64,000 nt of DNA. It comes from Paraglaciecola hydrolytica (lineage in GTDB: Bacteria > Pseudomonadota > Gammaproteobacteria > Enterobacterales > Alteromonadaceae). Within the stretch, counting starts at the first letter, position 1, and every line of letters starts with the position of its first letter. The position numbers and the translations under genes are program-made. The stretch lies in assembly GCF_001565895.1 (NCBI RefSeq), contig NZ_LSNE01000006.1:252965-316964 (forward strand), written 5' to 3'. Shown in pieces: positions 19,146 to 28,586 of this stretch. The notes under the pieces are model-generated. The model was not told the origin of the DNA. It made no database searches and saw nothing but the letters and a program-made list of their open reading frames with translations.

Positions 19146-19170
19146 GAGATAGGATTTATTAATTACCAAT

Positions 19171-19200
19171 AAAAATGCAGCTAGAAAGCTGCATTTTTTT
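19171..19200. terminator. Terminator of the TonB operon
   Basis: Perfect 12-bp stem AAAAATGCAGCT / AGCTGCATTTTT with a 4-base loop and further T residues. It can also serve the small minus-strand gene that converges here. Confidence 0.93.
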
Positions 19201-19217
19201 GTATATGAGCGTGCGCA

Positions 19218-19424
19218 CTAATTTCTTCTCAGCCAAGCGGCTGTCAGCGCCTTGCAGCTACACTTCCAGCCACAATTCTTTTGACAAAAATACCTTTCGT
19301 CTGACTGAAAACACATTGGCGGTTTTTTGTTGGTATTTATCTCTGTCAGCGGAATAGCCCTACTAACATAAGCAGAGCGAATAACTACATGATTATTATC
19401 ACTCACTTTTTCAGACTTCATCAT
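19218..19424 (-). CDS. Small Cys-rich protein, unrecognised
   Basis: Possible 68-residue gene. Its ATG is preceded by a perfect GGAGG with 5-base spacing, one of the best ribosome sites in the window, which argues it is real. The C-terminal half carries five cysteines in a C-x8-C-x3-C-x3-C-x-C pattern (CFQSDERYFCQKNCGWKCSC) and ends in LTAAWLRRN. No signal peptide is evident. The pattern suggests metal binding or a disulfide-bonded peptide, but I cannot name a family. It stands alone between the TonB operon terminator and a divergent hybrid kinase. Confidence 0.65.
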   Translation of the reverse strand: MMKSEKVSDNNHVVIRSAYVSRAIPLTEINTNKKPPMCFQSDERYFCQKNCGWKCSCKALTAAWLRRN

Positions 19425-19790
19425 AATATCCTCCGTTGGTTTGAAGTTGATATAGAGTTTGGGGTCATAAATAAAATCAGCAGGGACTAAAAGTGTAGGC
19501 TCAAATAATGAAAAATCTATGACAAAAGAGAGTTTTTTTACTCTTCTGTGGTTAAAGGGATTTTGTACTTAAATTGTGCATCTTATTGGCGACTATATTG
19601 TCAGAAATGTTTACGTTTTTAATAAAGTGGCTATTAATTGAGGTAGAGTCGAGTATTTAATCAAGTCAATAAATGGCGTGTGACTAACTCACCTATGTGA
19701 CAACGCATAGGGCAAGATCACCATTTGTTCTTTAGGTCTCATATATAAGATGATATTTTTAATCCCATCTGTTTATTGCCGTGGTTTTAT
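19425..19790. other. Intergenic region between small ORF and hybrid kinase
   Basis: AT-rich, divergent promoter region for the small Cys-rich gene and the hybrid kinase. A short AGAGT/ACTCT hairpin lies near 19526-19541. No further gene or named site seen. Confidence 0.5.
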
Positions 19791-21917
19791 ATGCAAGCAA
19801 ACACCCCAAAGTTAAGCCATTCAGAGATTAGAAATGGTTTAATCAATACCGTTATTGGTAGCGCAGCATTATTAGTGGTATTTGCGGCGGCTGCATCATT
19901 GTTACGTATGCAAATCATAGGTTTTCAACCAGTAATGGTTGTTCATCTCATATTATCAGTGCTTATTTTAACATTGTTCATATGCAGAACCCGCATTCCC
20001 CTAAACATTCGGGCCAACATTATTTGTCTTTTCTTTTTTATTGCAGGCATAGGGGGACTGGTTTCGTTTGGATTGGCGGGTGCAGGGACCTTATTATTGT
20101 TAGGCGCCTGTATCTTTACCAGTTTATTGGTCAGCATGCGCTTTGCGGTTATTTATGCGTCTATCGGTGCTGCGGTGATAGCTACCATGATGTTATTAGC
20201 CATGATGGGTATGCTTAGTTTTACAGTGAGTCTGGGGGAGTATTTATTGTCTCCTGTTGCTTGGCTAAACAACTTGATTACATACAGTTATGTGGTGACG
20301 ATAACTTTATTGATCATGCAACGATTTTCTGGCTACCTGAATAGTCTAGCGGCTTCCCAAGCTCAAATTATTAAATATCAAACTAAACAAATTAATACGT
20401 CAGAATCTATTTTGGAAGCGGTGGTCAATTGTCTTCCGTATGGGATTTTGTGGAAAGATACCCAGCTTCGTTACCTAGGGGCAAATAACTATTATTTGCA
20501 AGATGTAAAAATTAGAGATGCCACTAAAATCATAGGTAAAACAGATTACGAGTTATTCCCAAGGGAGTTGGTACAAAAGTATGTAGAAATCGATAAAAAA
20601 TTGCTGACATCAACGGATAAAATTGAAAGTTATACAGAACAACATCGAGATAAAGAAGGCAATGCGGTTTATCTTTCTACCAGCCGACAAAGGCTATGCT
20701 CAAAAGATGGCGAGTTACTTGGGGTACTTAGCGCTTATCATGATATCACCGCCCGAACATTAATGGAGCAAGAGTTGCGAGATTCTAAGCTTTTGGCTGA
20801 AGAGGCCAGTTTGGCCAAATCTCAGTTTCTAGCCAATATGTCCCACGAAATTCGTACACCACTAAATGGTATCTTAGGTTTAATCGAGTTGAGTTTATCG
20901 ACAGAGTTAAATAAAACCCAGCTTGAATATTTAAGTAAAGCCAGTCTTTCCGCTAAAACCTTACGCAATATTATCAATGATATTTTGGATATTTCTAAAA
21001 TAGAAGCGGGGCAAATGGAACTAGAAAGTATCCCCTTTGACATGCATACCATTGTCCAGAATATCGAAAATCAATTTGCTCATATCGCCGAAACTAAAGG
21101 CATTGAGTTTGTCGTGCAATACCATGGACCTCAGCCCCTTTGGCTGCTTGGTGATCCCACACGTTTATTACAAATATTAATGAACCTGTGCGCCAACAGC
21201 ATCAAATTCACTGAGCAAGGTCAGGTATTATTTGAATGTAAGGCCAGCATTGAACAACAACAGGTCAAGCTACAGTTAAAAATAAGTGATACTGGTATAG
21301 GTATGGATGACAAGGCTCTGCCTTTGTTGTTTAACAAATTTACTCAAATTGATAGCTCAACAAGTCGTAAGTTCGGTGGTACGGGCTTAGGTTTATCTAT
21401 TGTAAAGGCCTTGGTGGATTTGATGTCGGGTAGCATCCAAGTAAGCAGTCAATTGGCCAAGGGCAGTTGTTTTGACGTTAATATTCAACTCCCTCTTGGT
21501 GAAGAAAAAAGCACCTCAAATAGTCAAGACGAGCTAGTCGATTTTAGTGGTAAAAAAATTCTGTTGGTAGAAGATAATCAAATTAACCGTTTGATTGTCA
21601 ATGAATTATTAAACTCAGTTGGGGCGACGATCGTTAATGCAGAAGATGGGCAAATCGCCTTGGATGAACTGGCCAGTCAAGCGTTTGATTTGGTGTTAAT
21701 GGATATCCAAATGCCGGTAATGGATGGCTGTACCGCAATTGGCAAAATTAAGGCTCAAGCTAAATATGCCGAGTTACCCATCATTGCGTTAACGGCCAAC
21801 GCCATGCAACACGACATCGAACTGTATAAAAAGCTGGGTTTTTGCGCCCATGTGGCCAAACCCTTTGATTTTGAACTTTTATTACAGGTGATTAAAAAGC
21901 ACTTGCCAGAGGCATAA
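19791..21917 (+). CDS. Hybrid sensor histidine kinase with PAS and receiver domains
   Basis: Inner-membrane hybrid kinase, 708 residues from the ATG of MQANTPKLSH; an in-frame TTG 15 bases earlier is an alternative and neither has a clear ribosome site. About five or six helices (20-180), a PAS domain (about 205-320), HisKA with H352 in ANMSHEIRTPLNG, ATPase with NLCANSIKFT and FGGTGLGLSIVKAL, and a C-terminal receiver with D638 in LMDIQMPVMDG. No HPt domain or regulator is adjacent, so the output partner is elsewhere. The membrane part is a MASE-like integral sensor with unknown signal. Confidence 0.92.
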   Translation: MQANTPKLSHSEIRNGLINTVIGSAALLVVFAAAASLLRMQIIGFQPVMVVHLILSVLILTLFICRTRIPLNIRANIICLFFFIAGIGGLVSFGLAGAGTLLLLGACIFTSLLVSMRFAVIYASIGAAVIATMMLLAMMGMLSFTVSLGEYLLSPVAWLNNLITYSYVVTITLLIMQRFSGYLNSLAASQAQIIKYQTKQINTSESILEAVVNCLPYGILWKDTQLRYLGANNYYLQDVKIRDATKIIGKTDYELFPRELVQKYVEIDKKLLTSTDKIESYTEQHRDKEGNAVYLSTSRQRLCSKDGELLGVLSAYHDITARTLMEQELRDSKLLAEEASLAKSQFLANMSHEIRTPLNGILGLIELSLSTELNKTQLEYLSKASLSAKTLRNIINDILDISKIEAGQMELESIPFDMHTIVQNIENQFAHIAETKGIEFVVQYHGPQPLWLLGDPTRLLQILMNLCANSIKFTEQGQVLFECKASIEQQQVKLQLKISDTGIGMDDKALPLLFNKFTQIDSSTSRKFGGTGLGLSIVKALVDLMSGSIQVSSQLAKGSCFDVNIQLPLGEEKSTSNSQDELVDFSGKKILLVEDNQINRLIVNELLNSVGATIVNAEDGQIALDELASQAFDLVLMDIQMPVMDGCTAIGKIKAQAKYAELPIIALTANAMQHDIELYKKLGFCAHVAKPFDFELLLQVIKKHLPEA

Positions 21918-21967
21918 CTCGCGAGTGGTAATTGGCAGGGCAGCCTAAATGAGTGACAAACCTTTGC

Positions 21968-23905
21968 TTAAAACGTTTTACGTTCTACCCACAGTACACT
22001 GCAACAAACTAACCATAACAACCAGAACCAGAGTTTACTTAGAGGGCTGCGGTGTTCAATTGGCTGCGGCTGAGCAAAAGAATTACTGAGTTTGGCTTGA
22101 TAGGCAGAAGCTTGGTGCTTTTGCTGCTGTTGCCAGGCTTGCCAATCGTTCTCAGCATAGACATATTGATTTTGCTGGGGGCTGATCTCAGTTTGGCTTT
22201 GGCTATCAGACTCATTAGAAACTAAATTAAGCTGTTGCCAGCCTAAGTGCTGCGGCCAGTAGCTGGCACAATACCGCCCTTGCTGCAGAGTATCTGCCAC
22301 TAAATAGAGTTTGAGCGCTGCTGAGTTGTTGCTATTTTGCAGTTGCACCAGTGGATTAGTGGTTTGACTCAATACACAAGCTGCACTGGCTTGATTGAGC
22401 AATAACAGGTCTTCTGCACTTTGCGGTAACCAAATCGCAGAGTGGCGATTGGCGGCAAAAGACTTAAACAAATATTGCCAATAGCTACTGTATTGTGTCG
22501 CCAAGCCCGAGGTTTGCCATTGATGGGTATTGTTGAGCAGCGACACACCAATCTTACCTAAACCCATATTGAGTTTACTCACCAAACCTTGTTGCTGGTC
22601 GCCCATTACTAAGTTTGTTCCTGGTTCCGTTATAAGTTGCAAAGCTTGGGCTTGAATAGCCTGTTCAATTTGACTGTTGGGCCAGTGGGGCACCACGTTT
22701 TGCGCTTCACCTTGTCCAGCAATAGGACTTAAATTTATCTTGCTGGCAAGTTGTTGATCGTGCTGCAATAAAGCTGTTGGTAAAGTCTGATCGGCTAACA
22801 GCAACAAGCCTAAACCTAGTTGCACTGCTTGTTTTAGGGCGATCCACTTGGGCTGGCTGATTAAACTCAACGCGCGACCATCCATTACCACTAAATCAAA
22901 TTGACTTAGCTTGTCCTGCGTCAAAGGCTCACTTTGGGTTTGGGCTTGCCCGACAAAATTAAAATGCTGAGTAAGATGTTTATTCTTGCTGATCTGGGTG
23001 ATAACTGTGACGGGGTTGGCAAATGAGCCTGCCCATTCACGTAACTGACGAGTCTCAAAAGACGGGGCAGACTGGTAAATTAGCAGCTTGATTGCTTTCG
23101 CTTTTTGCACCGTAACAGCCAAATTTTCTTGGATAAGCGCTGCGCCATCGTGATCCTTTGAGCTTAAGCTGAGTTGATATAACCAGTTGCCTGTGGTCGG
23201 TGGCTGAGCCTTAAATTTAAAGGTTTCGTTCGAGCGTAAGTGTTGTTTCGCTAGTATGCTACCCATTGGGTCGATGAGGTTTAGCTCATACAAATCTGCG
23301 CTGTTTTTATCTTGGGCGGCTATGTGGAGTTGACCGGAGATTTCGAGGAATTCACCTTGTTGCAGTTGTTTATTCCAACGCATATTCACTAGGCCGCTTA
23401 GCTGCGTTGATGGAATAAAATCAATCTTAAGCTCAGGATTGTTAGATCTTAGAGCCTGCCATTGTGTTTGGCTTAAACCATCACCTATTACTGTGAGGTG
23501 TTGTAACGTTGGTAACCAATCAAATAATTGTGCAGGCTCGCTGATAACGTGCGCAGAGCTGAAATCCTCAGCGGCTAACGCGGCGACGTCATCCAATACA
23601 AATAATTTAGCGTCAGCTTGTTCTTCGAGCTTTTGCTGGTTTTCAGCACTCAGTGGCAAACTGCCTGTGGTGAATAACCAGGCTTGGGATAATTGAGTTT
23701 TGTTTAGTTTGATATCACTGATAAGCCCCACCACAGCGATGCTGGCGAGGATATTAAGTGCAATTACCAAGACTAAGCGTTTAGGCTGGTCACTTAGGCG
23801 TTTGCTCGCAAGATAGATGCTTACCCCAGTACATAGAATAAGTGCACTCAAACCCATGACTAACCAGACAGGGTGGAGGTTAGCGAAAATCAGTGACCAA
23901 CTCAT
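21968..23905 (-). CDS. Large membrane protein ending the MoxR/BatA operon
   Basis: 645 residues; two N-terminal helices (about 10-32 and 43-62), a large soluble region, and one C-terminal helix (about 626-641). The soluble part contains strands and loops such as FDLVVMDGRAL and GLGLLLLAD that resemble the glutamine-amidotransferase-like fold seen in membrane proteins of such clusters, without the catalytic triad. Last gene of the operon; its start overlaps the upstream stop by four bases (ATGA), so translation is coupled. Very rich in Gln and Leu. Function unknown. Confidence 0.75.
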   Translation of the reverse strand: MSWSLIFANLHPVWLVMGLSALILCTGVSIYLASKRLSDQPKRLVLVIALNILASIAVVGLISDIKLNKTQLSQAWLFTTGSLPLSAENQQKLEEQADAKLFVLDDVAALAAEDFSSAHVISEPAQLFDWLPTLQHLTVIGDGLSQTQWQALRSNNPELKIDFIPSTQLSGLVNMRWNKQLQQGEFLEISGQLHIAAQDKNSADLYELNLIDPMGSILAKQHLRSNETFKFKAQPPTTGNWLYQLSLSSKDHDGAALIQENLAVTVQKAKAIKLLIYQSAPSFETRQLREWAGSFANPVTVITQISKNKHLTQHFNFVGQAQTQSEPLTQDKLSQFDLVVMDGRALSLISQPKWIALKQAVQLGLGLLLLADQTLPTALLQHDQQLASKINLSPIAGQGEAQNVVPHWPNSQIEQAIQAQALQLITEPGTNLVMGDQQQGLVSKLNMGLGKIGVSLLNNTHQWQTSGLATQYSSYWQYLFKSFAANRHSAIWLPQSAEDLLLLNQASAACVLSQTTNPLVQLQNSNNSAALKLYLVADTLQQGRYCASYWPQHLGWQQLNLVSNESDSQSQTEISPQQNQYVYAENDWQAWQQQQKHQASAYQAKLSNSFAQPQPIEHRSPLSKLWFWLLWLVCCSVLWVERKTF

Positions 23906-26256
23906 TGCTTCTGCTCTCTTAGTAAAATCAGTTGATCTTGCAAAAATTGCTGATAGTCAGTCACGGCCGGATTAGCTAACAGAAACCCTGTTGTTTGTTG
24001 AGTGGGCGAGGCCACAACCGCAGGTAACAAGCTCCATAGTTTTTGCTGGAGTTGTTTGATACATGAGTGGCAATCTTGCTTAAGTTGTGTGCTATCAATA
24101 CTTAATTTTTCTAAGGTGGCGATATGTTGAATGTTATCTGGAGCGCTTTCGAGTTCGCCTTGCAGTAGTCTTGTTAGTGCTTGGTATTGCAGGGCGTTAA
24201 CATCACTCGATTTATTGCTGTTATCAAAGCTTAGGGCTGAATCTAAGTAAAATTGTAAGGTATTAATGCTGTCGCTGAGCAGTTGCTGCTGGGCAAAAGG
24301 CATTACCGACTGTTGCTGTTGGCTGGTCTCCTTAATGTCCTTAAGCTCACCTTGATAACGCCGTGACTCACTCACGGGGGGCGGCTCAAAGCCCAAACGT
24401 TTAACATAAATCCGCTCAGCTTGTTTCGCCTGAGTCAAAAATTTAAGGGCTTGTTTTTCATAGGGTAGGGCTTGGGCAGGCTCAGACATCATTAAATGCA
24501 ATTCGGCATTCCACATATTGGCAATGGCTTGTTTCATTAAGGCTGTGGGGCTGGGTTGACCTTTAAAGCCAGTAAAGCCTAACTCGGCTTCACCGTGGTT
24601 GTGGCCATACTGAGCGATGAGCGCGCTGGCACCTGATCTATCTAAAGTGTCTTGCGGCTCTGGCTCATGTTCGTGAGTTTCGGCAGAGGCATGGTCATTG
24701 TGGTCATCATCGTCTTCGCCATGGTCATCTTCATGCAGTTGTTCTGGAAGAGCAGGGCCTGCCTCCATCGTGTGCAAGGTTCCTTCTGCAAACTCATCAC
24801 CTACATATTGGCCGTATTTTTGTTTGAGGTCGCTTTGGGCAAAACCCAGTTCAGTGGATAGTCGTTTAAATTCAACAAGTTCAAGTCGCTCCTTGTCGAC
24901 CAAGAGCTGTTCGGTTTCGATTATGATTTGGCGTTGACTCTTAAAATACTCAGTCATCACATCCATTAAAATGCCATCCGTCGCCAATTCACTTTGCTCT
25001 TCTTCCAACCAACGGATAATTTTACTCGGTGAGCGAGTCAGTTGTGGTTCTGGCTCGCGGTTATCCGACGCCAGAACACTGAAATACATTTCATCCCCTG
25101 GCTCCATATCCAGTTCAATGAGCTTCCAGCGTTTGAAATAATGGGTTTTACCCTCAATGAGCTCCATACGGTCAAACTCAAATTCTTGATCTCTGAACTT
25201 CACCCCTTCGCCCGAACCTTTGGCTATAGATGCCTGAATCCTGACTTTGCTTAGGGCAAAATCATCCGTGACAAGCACTTCTGTTTCTAACTCGGCTAAA
25301 CCATCTTTGGCAATTTCGGTGGTAGTTGAGGTAGGCCTTAAAAAGCGAATTTGTGGGGCCTTATCTGCGGTGACCTTGAGCGTGTATACACCATCTAATT
25401 TGCTAGTGGGAGAGCTACCTCTAGCTGAACTTATCGTGTAAATCGCTGACTGGTTAATGGTGGTACTGGCAGTGAATAAACCTGAATCTTGGGCTGTTAG
25501 TGGCAGAGTTTCACCACTGCTTAGCTCAATTTTGTAGTTAGTGTCAGAGCTGGTTTGTTTAAAGGCGAGTTGCCACTTTACGACAGATCCGGCAAGTAGA
25601 CTGATATTGAGCTCTTCTGAATCTTGTATGGGCAACTGCGCATAAATGGGGGGCTGCACAGAGATTTTAAGCGAGCTAATACCATCAGGCAGCTCTGCTT
25701 GCTGTTCAGTTTGCTTTAAATCTGTCGTCGTTTGAATAGAGTCCCAAACCGGTAATTCAAGTTTGTCAGCCAACACATAAACAGTAATAAGCACAATCAA
25801 ACAGACAACACTCAGTATTAGGGGATATTTAAGGCCATAGTCTGTGTTAGCTAACGCTTTGTTACGCTCAAGTAGGGTGGTTAACAAGGCACTGACTTTG
25901 TTTTGTTGTAGCTGTTGCAGCAAGCTGAGTTCTTGGGGATTGCGGCTGAGAAGCTGAGCACTTTCTTCTAACTCGGGGTAACAGCGATTAAGGTGCAGTA
26001 AATAATTCTGCAGATGAATGTCGGCTAACTCTGTTGAGCGCACTAAGCGCCATATGATGATACTGGCAATAGCCACTGCACCAAGGCTGCTATACAGAAA
26101 ACTTGAGCTAAAAGCATAGGTAAGTGCTAGCACTACAAGCACTGCAGGCAGGCTTTGCAGTAGGCGGTATAGGATCACTTGCTGACGATGTTGTTGCAGT
26201 TGGCTGTGTAGGCGAGTTAACAATTGCGCTTGAGCTGGAATAGCATGTGAGGTCAT
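23902..26256 (-). CDS. DUF4175-like large membrane protein with His/Asp-rich stretch
   Basis: 784 residues. Two N-terminal helices (about 35-70) and another near 145-165, then a large probably periplasmic region with beta-rich part (about 190-410) and helical C-terminal part. The layout resembles DUF4175-type proteins of MoxR/BatA clusters. Residues 507-529 hold six His and many Asp/Glu, a likely metal-binding or flexible stretch. It starts directly after the BatA-like stop and overlaps the next gene by four bases. Function unknown; the cluster suggests a structural membrane component. Confidence 0.72.
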   Translation of the reverse strand: MTSHAIPAQAQLLTRLHSQLQQHRQQVILYRLLQSLPAVLVVLALTYAFSSSFLYSSLGAVAIASIIIWRLVRSTELADIHLQNYLLHLNRCYPELEESAQLLSRNPQELSLLQQLQQNKVSALLTTLLERNKALANTDYGLKYPLILSVVCLIVLITVYVLADKLELPVWDSIQTTTDLKQTEQQAELPDGISSLKISVQPPIYAQLPIQDSEELNISLLAGSVVKWQLAFKQTSSDTNYKIELSSGETLPLTAQDSGLFTASTTINQSAIYTISSARGSSPTSKLDGVYTLKVTADKAPQIRFLRPTSTTTEIAKDGLAELETEVLVTDDFALSKVRIQASIAKGSGEGVKFRDQEFEFDRMELIEGKTHYFKRWKLIELDMEPGDEMYFSVLASDNREPEPQLTRSPSKIIRWLEEEQSELATDGILMDVMTEYFKSQRQIIIETEQLLVDKERLELVEFKRLSTELGFAQSDLKQKYGQYVGDEFAEGTLHTMEAGPALPEQLHEDDHGEDDDDHNDHASAETHEHEPEPQDTLDRSGASALIAQYGHNHGEAELGFTGFKGQPSPTALMKQAIANMWNAELHLMMSEPAQALPYEKQALKFLTQAKQAERIYVKRLGFEPPPVSESRRYQGELKDIKETSQQQQSVMPFAQQQLLSDSINTLQFYLDSALSFDNSNKSSDVNALQYQALTRLLQGELESAPDNIQHIATLEKLSIDSTQLKQDCHSCIKQLQQKLWSLLPAVVASPTQQTTGFLLANPAVTDYQQFLQDQLILLREQKQ

Positions 26257-27639
26257 TTATTGTCCCCCATCTACTGTGGTTATGTTGGTGCTACGGCTCT
26301 TTTTACTGTAAATCCGTTCAACACTAAACAGTATTAATAACAGGATAGCCAGTAAGCTCATCAGGCTTGAGTGTTGCTGACTATTGGGGCTAATGCTGCG
26401 TGTTGGCTGCGGCTGACTCGCTACTGGTTTTGCCGTAATTTGTTGTTGCTCGATAACCTGCCGCGCCAGCTTTTGTTGCTCTGGAATAGCCTTATATAGC
26501 CACTCGCCCAGTATCAAAGGAAAGGTAGGCAGTTCGACTAGGGTGTTCCAGTCTGGATTAAAACGTGAATAAAACTGCAAGAGCTTAGTCTGTTTTATAT
26601 TAAGTTGGCTTAATAGGGGTAAACCTAAGGAGGTTTGCCATAACACCTCACTCAGTTCAGCATTAAATGCGGGGTTGGCTGCGGTCGCTAGCACATCACC
26701 CTTAAGTTCAGCTAACAGCAGAGTAGGGTAAGCTAGTTGCCAAAGGTCTTTGCGACTAATTTGTGGTGCATCCATCAATATCACGTTTTGGTCAGTGCTG
26801 TGGGCGACTAATTCAGGCGCTAAGGGCGCAGAGCTTAACCACAAGATCAATTGAGCCTGTGGTAAAACATTGTTTGTCAGTGTTTGTGCAAAAGCGGTCT
26901 CAGTTAGTGTACTCACCTGAATAGGCATGGCACTTTGTTTTTGTAAGGCGCTAAGTGCGGCATTAATATAACTGGCATCACGTTGGCGGTCGTTTTGATA
27001 AATCAGCAAAATAGCCAAAGGCTCTGGAGCAGAGTTGTTGTTGATATTCAGAACCTGCCAGTCGATAGGCTGAGTGAGCGCCACTTTTTCACCGACAAAC
27101 TGACTAGCACGGTTGCTGGTATAAACCACCAAAGGGGTTTGCGCATCACGGCCAAGTGCATGGCTTTGGACTTTTGCCCATATATTCAGGGTGTGTTGCG
27201 ATTTTTGTGTTTGCCAATTCAATATGTCTTGTTCACTGAGCTCTTGGCTTAACGTTGCAGGGCTATCTAATAAGATGGCTTGTTGCTTACCAAGGCGGGT
27301 CGCAATTTGCTGCTTTTCAGCTTTGTTACTGTTATTCAGCCAATCCTGAGTCAGCATAATGACTTCAGTTTCTGATTGGCTTGGCGGCCAAAAAGGCGAG
27401 CTCAATAACGCCGCGGCTGTGAGTAACATCAGTAAACGCAAGAGCAGTAATACACGCTGAGTCAAACGTAATTCAGAAGTGGGTTGGGGTTTAGTGTTAC
27501 GCAGCAATGCCACATGAGCAAAGGTGACTAACTTGCCACGGCTGCGATTAAGCAAGTGAATAATGATGGGGATGAGCACAGCCAAGGCTGTCAGCGCATA
27601 CCAAGGTTGCTGCCATAACAAACCCAAGCTTTCGTTCAT
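26257..27639 (-). CDS. BatA N-terminal-domain membrane protein
   Basis: 460 residues. The first 85 residues match the aerotolerance regulator (BatA) N-terminal domain: an initial helix, the IIIHLLNRSRGK motif, then a second helix region (LLLLRLLMLLTAAALL). A soluble middle and one C-terminal helix (about 422-440) follow. No von Willebrand A motif is visible. It overlaps the DUF58 gene by ATGA and is adjacent to the DUF4175-like gene, giving a coupled block. Role: membrane partner of the MoxR ATPase, by analogy. Confidence 0.82.
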   Translation of the reverse strand: MNESLGLLWQQPWYALTALAVLIPIIIHLLNRSRGKLVTFAHVALLRNTKPQPTSELRLTQRVLLLLRLLMLLTAAALLSSPFWPPSQSETEVIMLTQDWLNNSNKAEKQQIATRLGKQQAILLDSPATLSQELSEQDILNWQTQKSQHTLNIWAKVQSHALGRDAQTPLVVYTSNRASQFVGEKVALTQPIDWQVLNINNNSAPEPLAILLIYQNDRQRDASYINAALSALQKQSAMPIQVSTLTETAFAQTLTNNVLPQAQLILWLSSAPLAPELVAHSTDQNVILMDAPQISRKDLWQLAYPTLLLAELKGDVLATAANPAFNAELSEVLWQTSLGLPLLSQLNIKQTKLLQFYSRFNPDWNTLVELPTFPLILGEWLYKAIPEQQKLARQVIEQQQITAKPVASQPQPTRSISPNSQQHSSLMSLLAILLLILFSVERIYSKKSRSTNITTVDGGQ

Positions 27640-28580
27640 CGTTTACGCTGCCTGGCAGTTAAAAACTGATGTAAGGTGCTATCCAGTGGCTGATCAATAT
27701 TGGCACGCAGGTGCTGAATTTGCAGTTGTTTAAGTTGAGTGCTCAACTGCTGGTTAAAGTCTTGCCTCGTGGCCAAGTAAGCACTTTTGACATCCTTAGC
27801 GGACACCAGTACTTGTTTTTTACTTTCTAAATCTTCAAAGCGAATTTGGCCTTTATAAGGAAATTCCACTTCGTCATCACACTCAAGCTGCACTGCCACT
27901 ACATCGGTTTTCGCCGGATTGAGTTTTTGCATAAACTCAGTGATTTCTTGTTGTTTTTGATAAAAATCGCTGACCACTATGACCAAGGAATTATGTTGGA
28001 GATGGGCCAACTTGTTTTGCAAGGTGTGTACTGGGGGAAATATGCCGCCTGAACTGACAGTGGCCAGTTGCAACAAAACCTTACGCCAATGTTGCCCACC
28101 GCCATAAGCGGGTAAAAAATGGGTTTTTTCACTGGATATAGCCAACAAACCCACGGCATCACCTTGCTGGTGGGCGAGGTAAGAAACGGTTGCTAACAAG
28201 GTGCGGGCATAATCGAGTTTATGCCAAGTTTTATCCTGTTGTTTACTTACATGTTCAGAGCCTTGCAGCATCGAGAGGCTAGCATCAATCACTAACCACA
28301 CATTAATATTGCTTTCACGTTGGGCTTCTCGCACAAAATATTTATCTGAGCGGGCAAACAACTTCCAGTCAATTTTACTCAGCGCATCACCGGGTTCGTA
28401 ACTGCGATACTGGCTAAACTCCACGCCAGTGCCTTTTTGGGTACTGTGGTGAATGCCATGCAAAAAGCCCTGCGCTAAAGTTTTGGCCACTAAAGGCAAA
28501 TCCTTGACGCGCGCTAAGGTCAGTGGCTCAAACAGTGAGTTTTTCCCTGATGAAGACGATGTTGAAGCTGGTGTTGTCAC
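27636..28580 (-). CDS. DUF58 family protein
   Basis: 314 residues beginning at GTG, six bases after the MoxR stop. The DUF58 core is clear: EFSQYRSYEPGDALSKIDWK (about 50-70), then a von Willebrand-like WLVIDASLSM motif with a DxSxS metal-ion adhesion site. DUF58 proteins nearly always accompany MoxR ATPases and are thought to be their substrates or adaptors. The four-base overlap with the BatA-like gene shows translational coupling. Confidence 0.92.
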   Translation of the reverse strand: MTTPASTSSSSGKNSLFEPLTLARVKDLPLVAKTLAQGFLHGIHHSTQKGTGVEFSQYRSYEPGDALSKIDWKLFARSDKYFVREAQRESNINVWLVIDASLSMLQGSEHVSKQQDKTWHKLDYARTLLATVSYLAHQQGDAVGLLAISSEKTHFLPAYGGGQHWRKVLLQLATVSSGGIFPPVHTLQNKLAHLQHNSLVIVVSDFYQKQQEITEFMQKLNPAKTDVVAVQLECDDEVEFPYKGQIRFEDLESKKQVLVSAKDVKSAYLATRQDFNQQLSTQLKQLQIQHLRANIDQPLDSTLHQFLTARQRKR

Positions 28581-28586
28581 TTTTGT

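Noticed and set aside
26983-27252. Open frame antisense to the BatA-like gene
   Set aside because: Shadow frame without ribosome site; the minus-strand gene is clearly the real one.
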